This document shows positions 16,400-24,789 of a stretch of 64,000 nucleotides of DNA, piece by piece. The notes under the pieces were generated by a model. That model made no database searches and was not told where the DNA came from. It worked only from the letters and a program-made list of their open reading frames with translations. Each line of letters opens with the position of its first letter. Position 1 is the stretch's first letter. The stretch lies in contig DATKZY010000254.1 in the NCBI GenBank assembly GCA_035527715.1, positions 24,755 to 88,754 of the forward strand, written 5' to 3'. Source of the stretch: DSUN01 sp035527715. GTDB lineage: Bacteria > Planctomycetota > PUPC01 > DSUN01. The position numbers and the translations under genes are program-made.

Positions 16400-16705
16400 C
16401 TACACTTTGATTCCGACGGCCTCGCGGATGAGGGTCAAGAGGTCCTTGCGCTGGGGCGAGGGGCCGGCCAGGCCGGGCACCTCGACGACCAGCGGCAGCT
16501 CGAAGCCGAACCGCACCGCGTTCACGTCCTCGCGGATCAGGTCGGCGATCCGGTCGGTCATGATCAGGACCGCCACGTCGCCCGCCCGCGTGACGCGCTG
16601 GAGGGCGTCGCGCGCCTCGTCGGCCGTCGCTGCGATGTCGCCCGGCAGGCCCGCGAAGCGGAAGCCGAGCACGGTGTCCTCGTCGCCGATGACGTGGTAG
16701 CGCAT
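16400..16705 (-). CDS. ntpF: V/A-type ATP synthase subunit F
   Basis: Subunit F (101 residues) is a small Rossmann-like protein that binds the D shaft and tunes catalysis. The family pattern is visible: YHVIGDEDTVLGFRFAGL at the N-terminus, then VAVLIMTDRIADLIRE, then LPLVVEVPG. Length matches the family (about 100). It lies between subunits K and E, unlike operons where F follows C. Confidence 0.93.
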   Translation of the reverse strand: MRYHVIGDEDTVLGFRFAGLPGDIAATADEARDALQRVTRAGDVAVLIMTDRIADLIREDVNAVRFGFELPLVVEVPGLAGPSPQRKDLLTLIREAVGIKV

Positions 16706-16737
16706 GGGCGAATTCTCGTCCCCGGCTGTGCGAGCTG

Positions 16738-16759
16738 CATAGGACCGATAGGACCTATG
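16738..16759. repeat. Short CATAGGAC/GACCTATG palindrome
   Basis: CATAGGACCGATAGGACCTATG is an imperfect palindrome in the gap between subunits K and F. It resembles the GGGTCCCATCCGTCCCAT units at 33825-33882. Confidence 0.35.
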
Positions 16760-16795
16760 CTCTTCCTCGTTGCGGACCGCGCTCCGCCGGAGGAG

Positions 16796-17164
16796 CTATC
16801 TCAGGTACCCGAGCAGCAGGATGGCGATGATGAGGCCGTAGATGGCGATGCCTTCGGCAAGGCCGACGAAGATGAGCGCCCGGCCGAGCAGCTCGGGCCG
16901 CTCGCTGGCGGCCCCCAGGGCCGCCGCACCCACCTTGCCCACGGCGTAGGCCGCGCTGAAGCACGCCATCGAGGTCGTCACCGCCACGCTGATCGCGAAG
17001 GCGATGTTCTCGCCCGCCTCGCGCTTCACCGTCGGGGCCTTTTCGGCGCCCTTTGCCGCCTCTTCGCCCCCCAGCACCACGCTGAGGCCCAGCCCCAGCG
17101 GCAGCGCGATCAGCAGCACCACCGCCGCCCAGACCATGATGGACACACGCAACTTGCTTTCCAT
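16796..17164 (-). CDS. ntpK: V/A-type ATP synthase proteolipid subunit K (c ring)
   Basis: Proteolipid (122 residues) of the membrane rotor ring. The carboxylate-bearing helix contains VGLAEGIAIYG with the ion-binding Glu at about residue 104, preceded by the Gly/Ala-rich helix AVGKVGAAALGAASERPELLG. There is an additional N-terminal hydrophobic segment (about residues 8-31) and a charged linker (33-52), so it is either a cleaved signal or a third helix. Gly follows the ion-binding Glu where Na-type c subunits carry Ser/Thr, which tentatively favours protons. The start has GGAGG. Confidence 0.93.
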   Translation of the reverse strand: MESKLRVSIMVWAAVVLLIALPLGLGLSVVLGGEEAAKGAEKAPTVKREAGENIAFAISVAVTTSMACFSAAYAVGKVGAAALGAASERPELLGRALIFVGLAEGIAIYGLIIAILLLGYLR

Positions 17165-17179
17165 GCGACCTCCTGGCTC

Positions 17180-19132
17180 CTACGTGAGCTTGAACGGGTG
17201 ATACGCCTTTCCCTGGCCGCTGAAGAACTTGCTGAAGAACTCGTAGTACTCGAGGCGCATCGCCTGGATGGAGACCACGAGCCCCTCGAGCCCGATGACG
17301 AGCGCGTTGCCCAGCACGATCACGAGCAGGCTCCACAGCGGCCCGCCGGGCGCGCCGCGCACCATGCGCTCGATCGCGAAGATCGCCACGCACACGGCCG
17401 CGTGCGCGAGCGCGAACGCCCCCACGCGCACGAACGACACGGTGTTTGCCGCGTAGGAGCTGACCGTTTCCAGGATGTCCACAAACCCTTCCATCAGCCC
17501 CGCGAGCAGGTGCGCCTTGTGCGCGGGGTCGCGCCGGGTCAGCAGGTAGTGCAACGGCTCTCGGAAGAATAGCACAAGCAGGGGCAGGACCACAAGCGCC
17601 AGCACCTCCCCGCTCGTCGGCGGCCCCGTCTCCCACACCAGCGTGCGGATGCCCAGGCCCAGCACGCCCCAGTAGAAGATGAAGCCCACGAGGCCGAACT
17701 TGTCAATCACCAGGGCGAAGTAGTCGCGCGACTTGATCCGGTTGATGAGGTTCAGCGCCACGCCGAGCGTCATCATCACCACGCCGAGGCCCACCGTGGC
17801 CACGAGGAGGGGCTTGATGGACTCGATGCTCGTGACGTCGAGCACGAACCACCCGCCCCAGGGCCGCGGGATGGCCCGCTCGACGCCGAAGACGCTGCCG
17901 TAGACCCAACCGGACAGCATGGCCGTGGCCCCGCACAGCCACAGCAGGGTGCCGAAGTCGCGCACCTTCTCGCCCCGGGCGCGGCGCGACATCACGAGGC
18001 CTGCGACGACCAGCACGGCCCCCTGGCCCACGTCGCCGAACATGATGCCGAACATCAGCAGGAAGCTGAGGGCGACGAGCGGCGTCGGCTCGATCTCGCG
18101 GTAGCAGGGGTGCCCGTAGCCCGCGACCAGCATCTCGAACGGCTTGAGCAGCCGGGGGTTCTCGAGCAGTGTGGGGATATTCGCGTCCTGCTCGGACGGG
18201 TCGGCGACCTCGATGATGGTCTTGCCGCCCGTGAGGCGCAGCAGGTCCTCGCGGAGCGCGTCGACGCGCACGGAGGGGACGTAGCCCGTGATCAGACAGG
18301 TGGCGCTGGTGTGGCCGAAGAATGCCTGGGCGTGGAGGAGCTGCTCGTCGGTGCGGAGGCGTTGGCGATAGGCGGCGAGGCGGCCGCCCAGCTCGGCGGC
18401 CAGCCCGGCGGCCCCGGCGCGCAGGGCCTCGTGCTCCTTGGCGAGGGCCAGCAGGCGCGCCTCGGCCTTGCGCGACACCTCGGTGGGCGTCCCCCCGTGC
18501 CGCTCGGGCAGCCGCTCCGCCACGAAGCCGTGCTCGGCCAGGATCGACTCGAGGGCGAACCGCCCCGTGCGGCTCGTGAGCGCCACGAGGTGCTGGCGGC
18601 CGTCGGGCGACTTGAAGGGCAGCAGCATCGCCTTCTCGCCCGCGGCCGCGCGCAGCGGCGCCACCGCGCGGGCCGGCAGCGTGCCCAGGGCGAAGTGCAG
18701 GAACGACAGGTCGCGCAGCGCCGCCGGCGCCACCTCGACGGGGCGGTAGGCCTCCACGTCGCGCAGCACCTGGTACTCCGCCTCGATATCCGTGTCGAGG
18801 CGCTTGCGGCGCTCGACGACCGACTTCAGGCGCTCCTCGATCGGCCGCAGGAGGGCCTCGAGCTCGCCCGGGTCCGCGAACGGCGCCTCCTCGGCGGCAT
18901 GGTCCTCGCCGATCTCCAGGGCATCGCACAGCGCGCTCACGCGCTCGAGCAGGCTGTGGACGAGGCCGAGCTGCTCCTCGAGCCGCGTGACGCTCACCAG
19001 CTCGCCGCCCTCGGCGCCCCGGGCCTCGGCGAGGTGGACGACGCCCAGCCGGCCCAGCCCCTCGGTCACCGCGCGCACGTCGCGCTCCAGGATCAGGAGC
19101 TCGATGCGTTTCATTCGTGCCGGCGTGAGCAC
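17180..19132 (-). CDS. ntpI: V/A-type ATP synthase subunit I (stator a subunit)
   Basis: Subunit I (650 residues) carries the ion half-channels and holds the peripheral stalks. The N-terminal half is cytoplasmic with two coiled-coil arms. The C-terminal half (from about residue 350) has seven or eight membrane helices including FLLMFGIMFGDVGQGAVL, a family signature, and the conserved LMEGFVDILETVSSYAANTVSFVR stretch around 550-580, which holds the essential Arg. Start: GTG at 19132 (MLTPARMKRIEL), preferred because GGGACACC precedes it; the ATG at 19114 is possible. It lies between C and K. Confidence 0.95.
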   Translation of the reverse strand: MLTPARMKRIELLILERDVRAVTEGLGRLGVVHLAEARGAEGGELVSVTRLEEQLGLVHSLLERVSALCDALEIGEDHAAEEAPFADPGELEALLRPIEERLKSVVERRKRLDTDIEAEYQVLRDVEAYRPVEVAPAALRDLSFLHFALGTLPARAVAPLRAAAGEKAMLLPFKSPDGRQHLVALTSRTGRFALESILAEHGFVAERLPERHGGTPTEVSRKAEARLLALAKEHEALRAGAAGLAAELGGRLAAYRQRLRTDEQLLHAQAFFGHTSATCLITGYVPSVRVDALREDLLRLTGGKTIIEVADPSEQDANIPTLLENPRLLKPFEMLVAGYGHPCYREIEPTPLVALSFLLMFGIMFGDVGQGAVLVVAGLVMSRRARGEKVRDFGTLLWLCGATAMLSGWVYGSVFGVERAIPRPWGGWFVLDVTSIESIKPLLVATVGLGVVMMTLGVALNLINRIKSRDYFALVIDKFGLVGFIFYWGVLGLGIRTLVWETGPPTSGEVLALVVLPLLVLFFREPLHYLLTRRDPAHKAHLLAGLMEGFVDILETVSSYAANTVSFVRVGAFALAHAAVCVAIFAIERMVRGAPGGPLWSLLVIVLGNALVIGLEGLVVSIQAMRLEYYEFFSKFFSGQGKAYHPFKLT

Positions 19133-19145
19133 GGTGGTGTCCCTG

Positions 19146-20171
19146 CTATGCGGCGGCCGCCTGGCGCGCCCGGATGAGCCCTGTGCGGATGGCCTCGGCC
19201 GGCAGGCCGTAGCGCACCCCTTCGATGACTCGAATCAGGTTCGCCAGCTCGATGCGCTTGACGGTGTAGAAGGCGATGACCAGGCCGAGATCGCCGACGG
19301 AGCGGTAGAAGCGGCGGTTGGCCTCCTGAAGCAGGTGCTCCCAGAGGACGCGCTCGAGGTCGGCAACGGTGAAGACGCGCGCGGCGTCCTCGGGGCTCAG
19401 CAGCTCGCGCGGCACGTGGCCCAGCATGTCGCGGAAGTCCGGGTAGTCGAAGAGCCGCTCGACGCTGACCCCGCCGAGAGCGCCCTTGACGAGAAACGGG
19501 CGGGCGCGGTCCTGGGTCACGCCGTAGTTGAGCTTGAGGCGGAAGATCGTGAGGGTGTCGTACAGGGCGGCCTCGAGGCGGACGAGTGCCTCGCAGGGGC
19601 CGCGGTGGGCGGCCGGCAGGTCCGCCGCGAGTGCCAGCAAGCGGGCATAGTAGGCCGCGTCGAGGGCCGCCTCGACGAAGAACGTCTCGCCCGTCTCGGC
19701 GTGCTGCGGCGCGGCCCGCAGAGCGGCCGCGCGCAACGCCGGCTCCGGGATCAGCAGGACGAAGCTCGCCAGGTCGCCCGCCTTGAGGAACGGGGCGGCC
19801 TCGAGGGCCAGCTCGGCGCGCACCCGGGCGAGGAAGGGGACGACCCGCTGGGCAGGCTCCTTGGCCTTCCAGCCGCGGAGGAGGACCTTGAGGTTCTCGA
19901 CCTGGAAGCGGCGCATCATCCAGGCGTAGAGGGGGGCCAGGTGCTCGGGGAGATGGTCGCGCACGCCCTCGAGCGTCGCCGCGTGGTCGGCCAGGAGGCG
20001 CCGCTGGAGCTCGTGGTGGTCGCCGGGGTTCGCCTCGGGGTACAGGCGGTGCCAGAGCTGGGGAATGGTGCGCAGGTCGCACACGTGGTCGAGGCGTTCC
20101 AGCTCGTAGACGCGGCTGCGGAGGCCGTGGACCTTGGCCTGAATGTAGTCGAAGTCACCGCTGAGGGGCAT
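19146..20171 (-). CDS. ntpC: V/A-type ATP synthase subunit C (AC39 family)
   Basis: Subunit C (341 residues) is the funnel that joins the central shaft to the c ring. The family's three similar helical domains are seen, with FDYIQAKVHGLRSRVYE at the N-terminus and FQVENLKVLLRGW, LKLNYG and VIAFYTVKRIELANLIRVIEG at the C-terminus. Length is the usual 330-350. It begins one nucleotide after the H subunit stop codon. Its place directly after H and before I differs from the common H-I-K-E-C-F order. Confidence 0.92.
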   Translation of the reverse strand: MPLSGDFDYIQAKVHGLRSRVYELERLDHVCDLRTIPQLWHRLYPEANPGDHHELQRRLLADHAATLEGVRDHLPEHLAPLYAWMMRRFQVENLKVLLRGWKAKEPAQRVVPFLARVRAELALEAAPFLKAGDLASFVLLIPEPALRAAALRAAPQHAETGETFFVEAALDAAYYARLLALAADLPAAHRGPCEALVRLEAALYDTLTIFRLKLNYGVTQDRARPFLVKGALGGVSVERLFDYPDFRDMLGHVPRELLSPEDAARVFTVADLERVLWEHLLQEANRRFYRSVGDLGLVIAFYTVKRIELANLIRVIEGVRYGLPAEAIRTGLIRARQAAAA

Positions 20172-20172
20172 C

Positions 20173-20484
20173 CTACGCTCCCATCACCGCGCGGCAGATC
20201 GCCTCGATGGCCTGCGGGGCAGCGGCGTCGGGGACGCGGGCGGCGGCGCGGGCGGCCCCCTTGGCGGCCTCCAGGCGCTCGTGTTTCCGGGCGCGCGCAT
20301 CGGCCGTGAGCTGGGCCACGAGGCGCTGGGCCTCCTCGGCGGCCCGCCGCCGGGTCTCTTCCGCCTTCTTCTGCCCCTGCGCGCGGGCCTCGGCAAGCGC
20401 CTGGCGGGCCTCGGCCTCGGCATCCGCCACGATCTGCTTCGCCTGGCCCTCGACCCGCAGCAGTTCCTGGATGATCTCTTTCAT
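20173..20484 (-). CDS. ntpH: V/A-type ATP synthase subunit H/G (peripheral stalk coiled coil)
   Basis: Subunit H/G (103 residues) pairs with subunit E as the peripheral stalk. Residues 1-80 are a continuous Ala/Glu/Arg-rich coiled coil with no membrane segment (EIIQELLRVEGQAKQIVADA). Identity rests on this pattern and on being the first ATPase gene of the operon, its usual place. The family diverges fast, so sequence alone would not prove it. Confidence 0.82.
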   Translation of the reverse strand: MKEIIQELLRVEGQAKQIVADAEAEARQALAEARAQGQKKAEETRRRAAEEAQRLVAQLTADARARKHERLEAAKGAARAAARVPDAAAPQAIEAICRAVMGA

Positions 20485-20532
20485 GGCGGGCCGCTTCCCG
20501 GTGGCACAGGCCCCGAGCCGGCCACAGGGGCT

Positions 20533-20552
20533 ACAGGCGGGATGCCTGTGCC
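20533..20552. repeat. Palindromic repeat, CACAGGCA/TGCCTGTG family, copy 3
   Basis: ACAGGC (20533-20538) pairs with GCCTGT (20544-20549), followed by GCCACC as in the copy at 9635-9661. It lies in the 85-bp gap between the EIIA gene and the first ATPase gene. Confidence 0.6.
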
Positions 20553-20569
20553 ACCCGCTGCCCCCGGGG

Positions 20570-21022
20570 CTACTCCTCGGCGCGGATGAGGTCGAGCGCC
20601 TCCCTGGCCGTCTTCACGCCGCGCAAGCGCTCGTTCAGGCCCGGCACCTGGAGCAGGCGCGCGATCTCACCGAGGCACTGGACGTGGGGGCCGGGGTTGT
20701 TCGCCTCCGCGAGCACCAGGAAGACGAGATACACGGGCTCGCCATCCGTGGCATCGTACTCGATGCCCGTCCTGGAGATGCCGAGCGCGGCGATGAGGGA
20801 CTTGACCGATGGCTCCTTGCCGTGGGGGACGGCCACGCCGCTGCCGATGCCCGTCGTGGCCATCTCCTCGCGGGCCACGATGGCCCGCAGCGCGCGGTCA
20901 CGGTCCTCGACCCGTCCCGCGCGCACCAGGAGCTCGATCATCTCGGCGAAGACCTCCTCCTTGTCCTCGGCCTCCAGTCCCACCTTCACCACGCTCTCAT
21001 CGAGCACGTCTATCAGCTTCAT
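20570..21022 (-). CDS. PTS EIIA type-2 (PtsN/fructose-like) domain protein
   Basis: This 150-residue cytoplasmic phosphocarrier domain has the phosphorylated His in GIGSGVAVPHGK at about residue 69, with the family patterns EEVFAEMIELLVRAGRV and LVFLVLAEANNPGPHVQCLGE. It is a single domain with no EIIB or EIIC genes nearby, so a regulatory role like PtsN is more likely than sugar uptake. It is the first gene behind a strong promoter and lies 86 bp before the V-ATPase genes, so phosphorylation state could be linked to ATPase expression. The ATG at 21022 begins the conserved MKLIDVL. Confidence 0.9.
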   Translation of the reverse strand: MKLIDVLDESVVKVGLEAEDKEEVFAEMIELLVRAGRVEDRDRALRAIVAREEMATTGIGSGVAVPHGKEPSVKSLIAALGISRTGIEYDATDGEPVYLVFLVLAEANNPGPHVQCLGEIARLLQVPGLNERLRGVKTAREALDLIRAEE

Positions 21023-21087
21023 TCTCCACTTCCCCCTGCGACTCTGCTGCGCGTTCCCCACGCGGGAAGGCGCTTCTCCAGAAAACA

Positions 21088-21116
21088 ACTATAGCAAAAC
21101 CGATGGCTCGTTGCAA
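21088..21116 (-). promoter_or_regulatory. Sigma-70 promoter of the EIIA/V-ATPase operon
   Basis: On the minus strand TTGCAA (21116-21111) and TATAGT (21093-21088) are separated by exactly 17 bp, and the EIIA start codon is about 65 nt downstream. No comparable promoter is seen in the ATPase gaps, so this probably drives the whole run to the stress-protein gene. Confidence 0.65.
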
Positions 21117-21134
21117 CCGCCCGGGGCCCGCGGG

Positions 21135-22337
21135 TCAGAACTCGGTCCCCAGCGGCAGGCGGCCCCGGTAGAACGGCGCGTAGCGGTAGTACGTCTCGAG
21201 GCACATCACGGCCATGGCCGTGATGTAGACGCGGCCGCCCGCCTGCCCGAAGGCGTGCTTCGCGGGGTCCCAGCTCCCGCGGAGGGGGCGCCCCTGAGCG
21301 TCCGCCTCCTCCTGCACCTGGGCCTTCGCCACGGCGTCGCGGAAGAGGGCGTTCCACGTGGTCCAGTAGCGCCCGCCCATCTGGTACATCGCCAGGCAGG
21401 AGTGGTGGGTGAAGTAGAAGTCCTGGGCCAACTGGTGCATCCCCTCCTTCCCGTCCTTCGCTTTCGCGGCGCGCTTGAGAAGCCAGTCGGCGGCGGCGCG
21501 GATTTCCGGCCCGGCCGTCTCGTCGCCGAAGAGCTGGCGGCAGAACATCCCGATGGCCGTCATCGAGGGGGTGGCGGTCTTCTGCCCCGCCACGTAGGAG
21601 CTGCCGCCGTCGCCGCAGTAGGTGTTCTTGAGGAGCACGCGCGCCCGCTCGATCGCGCTCTGGGGCACCAGGAGCGTGCGCGAGCGCCCGAGCGCCGCCT
21701 GGGGCAGCCCGTGGTCGGCCGACAGTCCCTGGGCCAGCGCGAGGAACTGCCAGCCGCTCACCGAGAGATCGCCTTGCTCTTTCGGCGCCGCGCCCTGGTA
21801 GCGGAAGCCGCCGTGCTCGGGCTGAATCTTGCACAGGTAGTCGAGGGCGAGTTGTGCGGCGCGGGTCAGTTCGGGGTCCTGCGACACGCCGCTGGCCTCG
21901 CAGAGAGCGAGGGCGGCCATGCCCTCCTCGTAGAAGACCTTCCAGGCGAAGCCGCCGTTGGGGAACTGCTGGCTCCTCAGCCACGCGAGGCCCTTTGCCA
22001 CCGTGGCCTGGTGGTCGCCGATGCCGGGGCCGTGGCCCGCGCCCGCGAAGGCCAGGAGGGCGAGCCCCGTGATGCCGAGGTCGTAGCCCTCGGCGCCGCC
22101 CCAGTTCTTCGTGCTCCAGCGGCCGTCGGGCTCCTGGGCCTTCGCGAGCCACGCGAGGCCGGCGTCCACCGCGGCTTCCGCTTCGGCGGTCGTCCCGCCC
22201 GCGCCGCCGATGCACAGCGCACGGCCCTCCTTCGTCCGCTTCGCGTACAGCTCGCGCAGCGCGTTCGGCCGCGCCTCCGCGGCGAGAAGTGGTCCCGCCA
22301 GAGCGCAGGCGGACAACAGAACGGCTCCGCGCGTCAT
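21135..22337 (-). CDS. Prenyltransferase/squalene-oxidase repeat protein, exported
   Basis: This 400-residue alpha/alpha-toroid protein has an N-terminal signal peptide (MTRGAVLLSACALAGPLLAAEA). Repeats of the squalene-cyclase/prenyltransferase type are visible: AVDAGLAWLAKAQEPDGRW, TVAKGLAWLRSQQFPNGGF, AAQLALDYLCKIQPEHGGF and an ITAMAVMCLETYYRY end. It lacks the DxDD cyclase motif, so it is probably not a cyclase; such proteins are common and uncharacterised in planctomycetes. The ATG at 22337 overlaps the stop of the aminotransferase gene by ATGA, so the two are coupled. Confidence 0.82.
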   Translation of the reverse strand: MTRGAVLLSACALAGPLLAAEARPNALRELYAKRTKEGRALCIGGAGGTTAEAEAAVDAGLAWLAKAQEPDGRWSTKNWGGAEGYDLGITGLALLAFAGAGHGPGIGDHQATVAKGLAWLRSQQFPNGGFAWKVFYEEGMAALALCEASGVSQDPELTRAAQLALDYLCKIQPEHGGFRYQGAAPKEQGDLSVSGWQFLALAQGLSADHGLPQAALGRSRTLLVPQSAIERARVLLKNTYCGDGGSSYVAGQKTATPSMTAIGMFCRQLFGDETAGPEIRAAADWLLKRAAKAKDGKEGMHQLAQDFYFTHHSCLAMYQMGGRYWTTWNALFRDAVAKAQVQEEADAQGRPLRGSWDPAKHAFGQAGGRVYITAMAVMCLETYYRYAPFYRGRLPLGTEF

Positions 22338-23620
22338 TTCCGGGCCTCCTTCGGCTTGTAGCGGGCCAGGGCGGGCAGGTTCGCCGCCACCTTTTCCACC
22401 GCCTCCACCACTTGGTCCATCAGAGCGGGCGATTCGACCGCCGGGATGGGGAAGAGCATCATGTGCGCCCGAAGCCACTCGTTGTTTGGCAGCGACCCCG
22501 GCGGCACGGGTCGGAACTCCACGCCGTTCGCGTGCCGGGGCACGAACATCTGCGAGAAGAGCCGCAGGTCCTGGAACAGCGGGATGCGGCTCCAATCCGT
22601 GTAGCCCTCGCCGCCGATGGGCGCGCCCTCCCCTCGCACGGCCTGCACGAACTTGTTGCGCGTGACGCCTTTCCGCTCGAGCGTGAAGAACGCGGGCGTG
22701 CCATACCAGCCGCGCTTCGAGCGCGGCGGGAGCTTGGGCCACTGGATGAACGGACAGCTCTTCCGCAGCCGCCCATGGAGGCGGTCGAAGTTTGCCTGTC
22801 GCGCGGCGTTCAGCGTGTTCAGCCTCTTGAGCTGGGCCGACGCGATGGCCGCGCACACGGGCATGATGCGATAGGTCCACATCCCGCCGCCCCGGGCGAA
22901 GGGCTTGGTCTCCCGTAGCGTGAGCGCCCAGCCGATGCGGCCGGGATGGTGGCCGGGCACGAGCGCCCGCTGGGCGAGGCGGCGGCTGTTCGTCACCAGC
23001 ACGCCCCCCTCCCCCGCCACGATGGCCTTGCTGCCCTGGAGGCTGAAGCAGCCGATGTCGCCGATCGTCCCCACCAGCCGGCCCTTGTAGACCGCCCCGT
23101 GCGCGTGCGAGCAGTCCTCGATCACCGCCAGGCCCCGCTCGCGCGCCACTTTCAAGATGGGGTCCATGTCCGCTGGCAGGCCCCAGATGTGGGTCACCAC
23201 CACGGCCTTTGTGTGCGGGCCGGCCTTCCGGCGAATCTCCGCCGGGTCAATGTGGAACGCCCCGCGCTTCACGTCGCACAGTACGGGTGTGCCGCCGGCG
23301 TGGAGGACCGCCGTGATGGCCGAGATCCAGTTGTGGTTCGCCGTCAGCACCTCGGCGCCGGGCCGCACTCCGACGGCGAAGAGGGCGGCGTGGATGGCCG
23401 ACGTGCCCGACGAGAAGCCCACCGCGTGCTTCACCCCGAAGTGCTTCGCGTAGTCCACCTCCATCTGCCCGACGAAGCCGCCGCGGCCGCAGTCCGAGAG
23501 TTGCCGCTCCATCAGCGCCCGGACCGCCGCGCACACCTCCTCCTCGCCGATGACAGGATACGCCGGCCAAGGCAGCGTCACCGCCTTCGGTCCGCCCAGC
23601 AGCGCCAGCCTCGCCTTCAT
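22334..23620 (-). CDS. DegT/DnrJ/EryC1/StrS-family PLP aminotransferase
   Basis: This 428-residue fold-type I PLP enzyme typically aminates keto-sugars. FSSGTSAIHAAL (69-80) binds the cofactor phosphate, IEDCSHAHGA carries the PLP-nitrogen Asp169, and FSLQGSKAIVAGEGG has the Schiff-base Lys198. All catalytic residues are present. The ATG at 23620 follows AAGGAGACAGG. It is coupled to the downstream repeat protein by an ATGA overlap. The neighbouring genes do not form a nucleotide-sugar pathway, so the substrate is open. Confidence 0.92.
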   Translation of the reverse strand: MKARLALLGGPKAVTLPWPAYPVIGEEEVCAAVRALMERQLSDCGRGGFVGQMEVDYAKHFGVKHAVGFSSGTSAIHAALFAVGVRPGAEVLTANHNWISAITAVLHAGGTPVLCDVKRGAFHIDPAEIRRKAGPHTKAVVVTHIWGLPADMDPILKVARERGLAVIEDCSHAHGAVYKGRLVGTIGDIGCFSLQGSKAIVAGEGGVLVTNSRRLAQRALVPGHHPGRIGWALTLRETKPFARGGGMWTYRIMPVCAAIASAQLKRLNTLNAARQANFDRLHGRLRKSCPFIQWPKLPPRSKRGWYGTPAFFTLERKGVTRNKFVQAVRGEGAPIGGEGYTDWSRIPLFQDLRLFSQMFVPRHANGVEFRPVPPGSLPNNEWLRAHMMLFPIPAVESPALMDQVVEAVEKVAANLPALARYKPKEARK

Positions 23621-23713
23621 CCCCTGTCTCCTTCCTGAACTTCGCCCGGCGACCTCCCACCGCGGCACCTGCACTCTACCCATCTCGGCCGAAAAAGCAA
23701 GCCAGCCCGGCGG

Positions 23714-23742
23714 TTGACACCTGCACCCCGTTCCATTATGAT
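23714..23742 (+). promoter_or_regulatory. Near-consensus sigma-70 promoter of the ATP-grasp-like gene
   Basis: TTGACA (23714-23719) and TATGAT (23737-23742) are 17 bp apart. The first start codon downstream is at 23853, leaving a leader of about 100 nt. It diverges from the aminotransferase gene. Confidence 0.7.
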
Positions 23743-23852
23743 CGGGGGCATGTCAGCGTCTCTCAGAGGGCGCCACGACTCATCCCCGTCCCTGCTTCTC
23801 AGCAATTCTCCCTCCGCGGGCGCCCGAGGCTCGCGGGGGATTGAGGTGTGTC

Positions 23853-24773
23853 ATGACGACCTGCGACCTTTGCTTCGCCTGGGATTGCGACGGCGACGCG
23901 GATTTCGTTGACCTGCTCGACGAGGCCTGCCGCGAGGAACGCGTCTCGCTCCTCCAGGTCACACCGGCCAACCTGGAGTCGGTGCTTAAGTCTTTACAGG
24001 CTGGCGAGTTAGGCTTCCGGGCCTATTTCGACCGCGCGAGCGACGAGGAGCCCGGCTTCCTCCCCATCGCCGACTGGGCGCGCGCCCGCTGCTCGTGCCG
24101 CATCAACCCCCACGAGCACGCCGAACGGGCCTGGGACAAGGCGGCCATGCACGCCGCCCTCAGCACCGTGCTCCACACCCCGCCCACCCTCATCCTGCCC
24201 CCCTACCGCGAGCGGCCCGAGCTGCCGGGCCTCGACCTCGCCCCCCTGGGCCCCAGCTTCACCATCAAGCCGGCCTACGGCGGTGGAGGGGCCGGCGTCG
24301 TCACCTGCATCTCCCCCGACAGGATTCCCGCCGCTCGCCAGATGTTCCCTGATACCAAGTACATGCTGCAATCCCACATCGTCCCCGTCCGCCTTGATGG
24401 GCGGCCCGCCTGGTTCCGCGTCCTCTACGCCGCGGGCAAATACTACCCCTGCTGGTGGGACGACCAGACCCACGTCTACACCACCGTCACCTGCGCGGCC
24501 GAGGAGCACTACGGGCTTCGCCCCCTGCGCGGCATCGCCGAGACCATCGTCCACATCACCGGCCTCCACCTCTTCTCCACCGAAGTCGCCCTCACCCCCG
24601 AAGGCAAGTTCCTCGTCATTGACTACGTCAACAACCCCGTGGACATGCGTCCCCAGTCCAAGGCCCCCGACGGCGTGCCCAATCTGCTCCTCAAGTTCAT
24701 CGCCCGCGACATCGCCCGCCTCGTCGCCCGCGAACTGGCCACGGCCAACCACGCCCCTGCCGCGGCGCCCTAA
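23853..24773 (+). CDS. ATP-grasp-like protein of unknown substrate
   Basis: This 306-residue cytoplasmic protein has an ATP-grasp arrangement in the C-terminal two-thirds. FTIKPAYGGGGAGV (about 138-151) looks like the ATP-binding lysine and glycine-rich loop, YMLQSHIVP the second nucleotide strand, and FLVIDYVNNPVDMR (about 260-273) the metal-binding end. The N-terminal 100 residues resemble a pre-ATP-grasp domain. It is Cys-rich near the start (MTTCDLCFAWDCDGD). The ATG at 23853 follows GAGG; an upstream in-frame TTG is less likely. Its product and partner are unknown. It precedes two membrane paralogs in the same direction, 16 bp away. Confidence 0.65.
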   Translation: MTTCDLCFAWDCDGDADFVDLLDEACREERVSLLQVTPANLESVLKSLQAGELGFRAYFDRASDEEPGFLPIADWARARCSCRINPHEHAERAWDKAAMHAALSTVLHTPPTLILPPYRERPELPGLDLAPLGPSFTIKPAYGGGGAGVVTCISPDRIPAARQMFPDTKYMLQSHIVPVRLDGRPAWFRVLYAAGKYYPCWWDDQTHVYTTVTCAAEEHYGLRPLRGIAETIVHITGLHLFSTEVALTPEGKFLVIDYVNNPVDMRPQSKAPDGVPNLLLKFIARDIARLVARELATANHAPAAAP

Positions 24774-24789
24774 GCAGGAGGCGAATCAG

